Positions 59,942 to 64,000 of a stretch of 64,000 bases of DNA are shown piece by piece; the first letter of the stretch is position 1, and each line of letters starts with the position of its first letter. The notes below the pieces were generated by a model. It made no database searches and was not told where the DNA came from. It worked only from the letters and a program-made list of their open reading frames with translations. The stretch comes from Trichomonas vaginalis G3 (Eukaryota; Parabasalia; Trichomonadida; Trichomonadidae). The position numbers and the translations under genes are program-made. The DNA lies in assembly GCF_026262505.1 (NCBI RefSeq), contig NC_067207.1:31774082-31838081 (forward strand). The letters run 5' to 3'.

Positions 59942-61135
59942 ATGGATTTTCAAACTTGTTTTTCTCCAACTAAATGTACAAGCCAGAAGAAAGATCGTCT
60001 TTTCCCAGAAGATAGATCTCCACAAAAATATTACCCTTCTCCAAAATTCAAGAAAACTTCACCAAAATATAATACAGATTTATACGAATCTTTAATAAAT
60101 CAGAACAGTCCTGACCAAGTATTCATTAAGTCATCGCCTATTAGAGAGATTTCAAGTCCTAAATTCAAAGGAAAATACACTTTTTTAACAAATCCAAACG
60201 TTCATCCCGTTATTTCATTAAATGTCCCTTCAGTATCATCAGATTTCTACATACATCCTATTGATTGGTCAAAGAAAGATCAGATCTGCGTTACATCGGA
60301 TAATTCAGTTTATTTTTTCAATTCAAATAACAGAAATTCAAAACATATTCTCACAAACATAGAAATTCCCTCATCATGTGGGTACAGCAATGACGGAAAC
60401 AGCGTCACAATTGGCACTCGGTGTGGAAACATTTACGTTATTAATTCAAACACTTTTCAAGCCGAAAGCTGCATGCAAATATATGATTCCACTATATCCG
60501 TAATTCGAAATACATCACAAGGAACTCTTATCGGCGATCAAGATGGAAATATTTTAAGGTTTGACAGCCGATGTCCTACGAATTTAGATGTAATCTCTGC
60601 TCATGAGTCCGAAGTTTGCAATATAGCTATTAGCAACGATGGAAATCATTTTGCTACAGGAAGTAACGAAAATACTGTAAAAATTTGGGACTTTAGAGCG
60701 TTATCTAACCCGTATTCCTCATACTGTGAGCATTCTGCTGCTGTCAGAGCCTTGTCTTTTTCAAGTATTAATCCAGATCTGATTGTATCTGGCGGAGGAA
60801 CGACAGATAAGACGATTCGGATATGGGACATTAATACTTGTGTTACTAGTAAGACGGTTCAGACAGGAAGCCAGATCTGTAACTTAATTTGGAACGAAAG
60901 ATACGATACGATACTTTCTACTCATGGATTTTCACAAAATTCAATATGTTTGTGGAGTTCACAGCTTAAATTGATGAATTCCATTAAAATTCATAAGAAC
61001 AGAGTTTTATATTCTTGTTCATCTCCAGAATCAACGCATGTATTGACTGCTGCTCCTCATGACAAGGTTTACATTTGGAAACTGTTTCCAAAGCATGAAT
61101 CTATGTCTGTTCAGCAGATTTTCTCTCTAAGATAA
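59942..61135 (+). CDS. Cdc20/Cdh1-type APC/C activator (WD40)
   Basis: 397 residues. The N-terminal tail contains a C-box-like DRLFPEDR (residues 18-25; consensus DRFIPxR), followed by a serine/proline-rich stretch with possible CDK sites (KSSPIREISSPK). The WD40 propeller begins at FYIHPIDWSKKDQICV, typical of the Cdc20 family, with repeats such as NTVKIWDFRA and KTIRIWDINT. STHGFSQNSICLW and HKNRVLYSCSSPESTHVLTAA are the family signature for blades six and seven. It ends in LR, resembling the IR tail that docks on the APC/C. It therefore probably activates the anaphase-promoting complex in mitosis. Cdc20 versus Cdh1 cannot be decided by eye. Confidence 0.85.
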   Translation: MDFQTCFSPTKCTSQKKDRLFPEDRSPQKYYPSPKFKKTSPKYNTDLYESLINQNSPDQVFIKSSPIREISSPKFKGKYTFLTNPNVHPVISLNVPSVSSDFYIHPIDWSKKDQICVTSDNSVYFFNSNNRNSKHILTNIEIPSSCGYSNDGNSVTIGTRCGNIYVINSNTFQAESCMQIYDSTISVIRNTSQGTLIGDQDGNILRFDSRCPTNLDVISAHESEVCNIAISNDGNHFATGSNENTVKIWDFRALSNPYSSYCEHSAAVRALSFSSINPDLIVSGGGTTDKTIRIWDINTCVTSKTVQTGSQICNLIWNERYDTILSTHGFSQNSICLWSSQLKLMNSIKIHKNRVLYSCSSPESTHVLTAAPHDKVYIWKLFPKHESMSVQQIFSLR

Positions 61136-61611
61136 ATAAATTTGTTTGTATTGTTTTATATATACGCATTATTTTTTCATATATCTGGAATAGCTTATAG
61201 ATTTGCAGGTATTATTATCATTCTGTTGATATGTTTGAATCATAATTTAAAAATATTATTTCCAATATGACATCAATTGAACATTTAAGCTTATACAATG
61301 GCCAAATATATGCATTTGATCATATTTTAGAGTATAAATATATTACATGTTCTTTTAATGAAATGGTTTGATTTCATTATCATAAAACAGTAACAGTTAT
61401 GTATTCTCGGTTATGCGCAAAGACATAAAAATGAATATTTATAAGATATGATCACTTAATTACCAAGAAAACAAATAATTTTATTGGACATGAAGTTATT
61501 GCTCTTATTGAAATTGCAAGTCCGCTTAATTCACTAGGAGATATAATGGAAGACTGGTTGGTTCCATATTACCATCTTGACAAGAATTCCTAAAAACATT
61601 TTTTTTCGGAA
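61136..61611. other. intergenic, nothing recognised
   Basis: AT-rich DNA between two co-directional genes. No repeats or frames of note. Confidence 0.5.
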
Positions 61612-62349
61612 ATGTCAGAGAGAGAAAACCTCAAAGTTTTAATTGAGATTCTAGATTCAACAAGTCGTCATGATGATATGATTAAGCAAATGAAACGAAT
61701 TATTGAACTAGAACCAAAATTATCAACGGAAGAAAGAAATTTTCTATCAGTTTCCTATAAAAATGTAACTGATGTCAGAAGAAATTCACTCAATGAAATC
61801 AGCCAGTATCTTGCAACAGATGCATTGCAACACCCTAATGCAATTCCCTATTTACAAAAAACTCGCGCTCAAATTGCTGATGAACTAAAGAATTACTGCA
61901 CAGATTTGATATCTTTAGTCGATGAAAAGCTACTTCCATCATGTTCAGATGAGAAATCTCGCTTATTTTATATCAGATTAAAAGCTGATTACTACAGATA
62001 TCTTTGCGAAGCTGTTGAAGGTGAAGAAAGAGAAAAATCAGTAATATCCGCACAAACATTATATAATGAAGCCATAGAAATAACAAAAAAGGAATATCCA
62101 CGTTATTCACCAACTTATCTTGGACTTTTCCTCAACTACTCTGTGTTTTTGCATGAAACATTGCATGCAAAAGCAGAAGCACTTCAAACTGCAATGGAAA
62201 TTTCATCTTTACCAACAGATGAAATTGAACAAAATGATGAAGCAGCCAGTATTGAAGCTAGAACTATATTGAACCAAAATCTAGAAAATATTGGTGTTTG
62301 GAAACAAGAAATCATGTCTTTAACCAATAATATTGAAAATAAGAAATAA
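61612..62349 (+). CDS. 14-3-3 protein
   Basis: 245 residues, the normal size for 14-3-3. The first signature, RNFLSVSYKNV, is at residues 42-52, followed by RRNSLNEISQYL. KADYYRYLCE carries the Arg-Tyr pair that contacts phosphoserine. The second signature region is diverged but recognisable (ILNQNLENIGVWKQEI). It forms dimeric cups that bind phosphorylated partners in the cytosol. The ATG at 61612 is preceded by a T-rich leader. Confidence 0.92.
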   Translation: MSERENLKVLIEILDSTSRHDDMIKQMKRIIELEPKLSTEERNFLSVSYKNVTDVRRNSLNEISQYLATDALQHPNAIPYLQKTRAQIADELKNYCTDLISLVDEKLLPSCSDEKSRLFYIRLKADYYRYLCEAVEGEEREKSVISAQTLYNEAIEITKKEYPRYSPTYLGLFLNYSVFLHETLHAKAEALQTAMEISSLPTDEIEQNDEAASIEARTILNQNLENIGVWKQEIMSLTNNIENKK

Positions 62350-62646
62350 TTTCTTATTATTTTTAAGATATTGGTTAATAAATGTTTGTTTCTACTATTT
62401 AACATGAGAAAATCTTCGTGAATTAGATTTATTTGTTTAATTATTTTCATAATATTCTATTCTGAAGCATGTTTGGATTGAAATACAAAATTATTCATAA
62501 ATTATCAAATGATTCATAATGTATTGCATTCATTTGAGTAAATTCTAATCAAAAAATACTTTTATCAATCTTTTGGTTTGTACAGAAACTGTCTAACGAT
62601 TGATGATCATATCATTTCAGTGCATGTTAATTATAGCCTTGTATTG
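62350..62646. other. intergenic, nothing recognised
   Basis: AT-rich spacer of about 300 bp ending at the start of the Pmp-like repeat copy 3. Confidence 0.5.
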
Positions 62647-64000
62647 TTGATTAATTAGTGGCCGGATGAAAAATTTTTGTTTGTGAAAAATCTGACAAAA
62701 AGTGACAATTCAATGTTTTCAAATCGGATAAATATTACTTAGGATTCAGATCCTAAGAGAACCAATTTGATTACACAATTCCGATATCCAAGAATCATCT
62801 TATTCAAAAAGAAATCAACATAAATAGACTTGAATTTTGTATTCAGTTGGGAAGAGTTCTATGAAAACACTTTCAATCAACGTAACAGAACTGATTTTTC
62901 CGATCCTTATAAGTATTACATTTCAGATATTACATCATCAAAAGGATCCAGATTCATTGACTTCTATCAAAGTTCAACAACTTCAATCAAAATTCTTCTT
63001 GAATCATCATTATTTCATTCGAATCATATCGGAAGTACCTCAACAAAAGATGGGTATAGCGGATATGGCGGAAATATTTACATAAGAGCCAAATTAGATT
63101 TTGTTCAAAACAAAATTTGTTCATATAATTGTTCTTCAAGTCAATATGGACAACATTGCTATATACTTTCCCAATATAGTACCATTAAATACAAAAATTA
63201 CAATTATCTTTCTTCATATTCTGATTTAGGTCAATCACAAGGATATGGATATTCACCAATTCATCATGGTAATGGTGAAGTTATTATAAATAATGCAAAC
63301 GTTTCTAATTGCAGAACTTATCAACATTGTGGAATTTTCATTGAATTGACAAATTTTCCAGGAAATATTTCACAAACATCATTCATAAACAATTCAGCAA
63401 CATCTTATTATTGCATTTTATTTAGTGGATCTCAACCATATTCATATATAAAATCTAATTTTTTGAATAATAAAGTAACAAATCGATTATTTTATATATA
63501 TTTTCATGATATATCTATAATCGATAGTATCATTAAGAACAACACAGCAACAAACACGTTTTATACAAATAATAAAGTCTATTATTTAATCCACAGTATT
63601 GTAGATATCAAAGGATCTACATCTAAATTAAACACAGAATTATCAAAAACAGACGAATTCGAACACATTTTTTCTACAACAATTTCATGTGAATGTTGTT
63701 TCTCATTCATCATTAACCAACGAACTAAGATCAAACACATTAAGATTCATATTACTATTTTTAAATGTCTTTCTAGTTCATTTTTTGAAGAAGGATTTTC
63801 TGAATATTTCACTAAATAAACTAAATCTAAAATTCAATCCCCGATAAGAAATATTTTTCCTAATCATCAAAAATTTAAGGATTTTCATTCCCAATATTTC
63901 AGGTTAAAATCAGAATTCCGTATAATGTAAGTTTTGTAAAATGCATGGTTTGAGTGGAAAATTGAGCACTTTCCTGTACATAAACACTCTGTCAAACACT
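62647..64000 (+). repeat. Pmp-like repeat unit, copy 3 (runs off the window)
   Basis: Matches copy 1 from its very start (TTGATTAATTAGTGGCC) and copy 2 in reverse. The shared sequence continues to the last base of the window, so the unit is longer than 1,350 bp. Confidence 0.88.
62830..63819 (+). pseudogene. Pmp-like gene copy with TTG at the start
   Basis: 329 codons, uninterrupted, nearly identical to the copies at 25501 and 58645. N-terminal FSWEEFYENTFNQRN, beta-helix rungs, a CECCFSF segment and the tail FFEEGFSEYFTK. The start position is TTG with a stop codon shortly upstream, as in the other two copies. Its status is uncertain in the same way. Confidence 0.65.

Noticed and set aside
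59742-60095. Plus-strand frame overlapping the Cdc20 gene start
   Set aside because: It is out of frame with the conserved WD40 protein and begins in the repeat unit; it is a shadow.

Overview
The window looks like chromosomal DNA of a trichomonad (Parabasalia, Trichomonas or Tritrichomonas type). This rests on very low GC content, intron-free genes, large families of ALK-type glycine-rich proteins and Pmp-like beta-helix proteins, MULE and mariner-type transposons, and one complete Polinton/Maverick insertion. The species assignment is inference. Few genes here are single-copy housekeeping genes. Most of the window is lineage-specific surface-protein families and mobile DNA.

Layout. 1-5.6 kb: non-coding, AT-rich, with a GC-richer island holding three equal-sized hairpins (2013-2432), two tRNA-like remnants and a 0.9 kb palindrome (4618-5537). 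5.66-7.0 kb: an MBOAT lysophospholipid acyltransferase. 7.2-19.7 kb: a cluster of glycine-rich surface proteins in alternating orientation, with truncated copies, a discoidin-domain gene and a beta-helix fragment. 20-25 kb: a 1,710-residue protein of repeated ASH/MSP-type domains, probably axonemal or basal-body. 25.3-27.8 kb: a Pmp-like gene copy interrupted by a 1,269-bp TA-flanked mariner-type element. 28.1-31.4 kb: a large membrane-anchored DUF4838 glycosidase-like protein. 31.8-33.5 kb: remnants of Pmp-like genes and a 1,042-bp TTAA-flanked element.

33.5-52.64 kb is a 19,143-bp Polinton with 350-366 bp terminal inverted repeats and a perfect 6-bp target duplication (ATCCTT). It carries capsid-like, packaging ATPase, fibre-like, integrase and protein-primed DNA polymerase parts. 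It also has a primase-SF3 helicase gene bracketed by GGTGACC repeat arrays in inverted orientation. It looks recently inserted, but is not whole (about five breaks). It sits inside a host Pmp-like gene whose 5' part is at 52643-53429 and whose 3' end is at 32145-32285.

53.4-64 kb: a Cdc20 gene fragment, a compact MULE with 72-bp terminal repeats, more Pmp-like genes, an intact Cdc20/Cdh1-type WD40 gene and a 14-3-3 gene. These last two lie between two inverted, nearly identical copies of a Pmp-like repeat unit.

Two themes recur. First, small non-autonomous elements with GGGTGC-type ends flanked by TTAA occur at six or more sites. Second, several copies of both surface families carry TTG where intact paralogues carry ATG, so they are either dead copies spread by duplication or genes whose true first exon or start is elsewhere.
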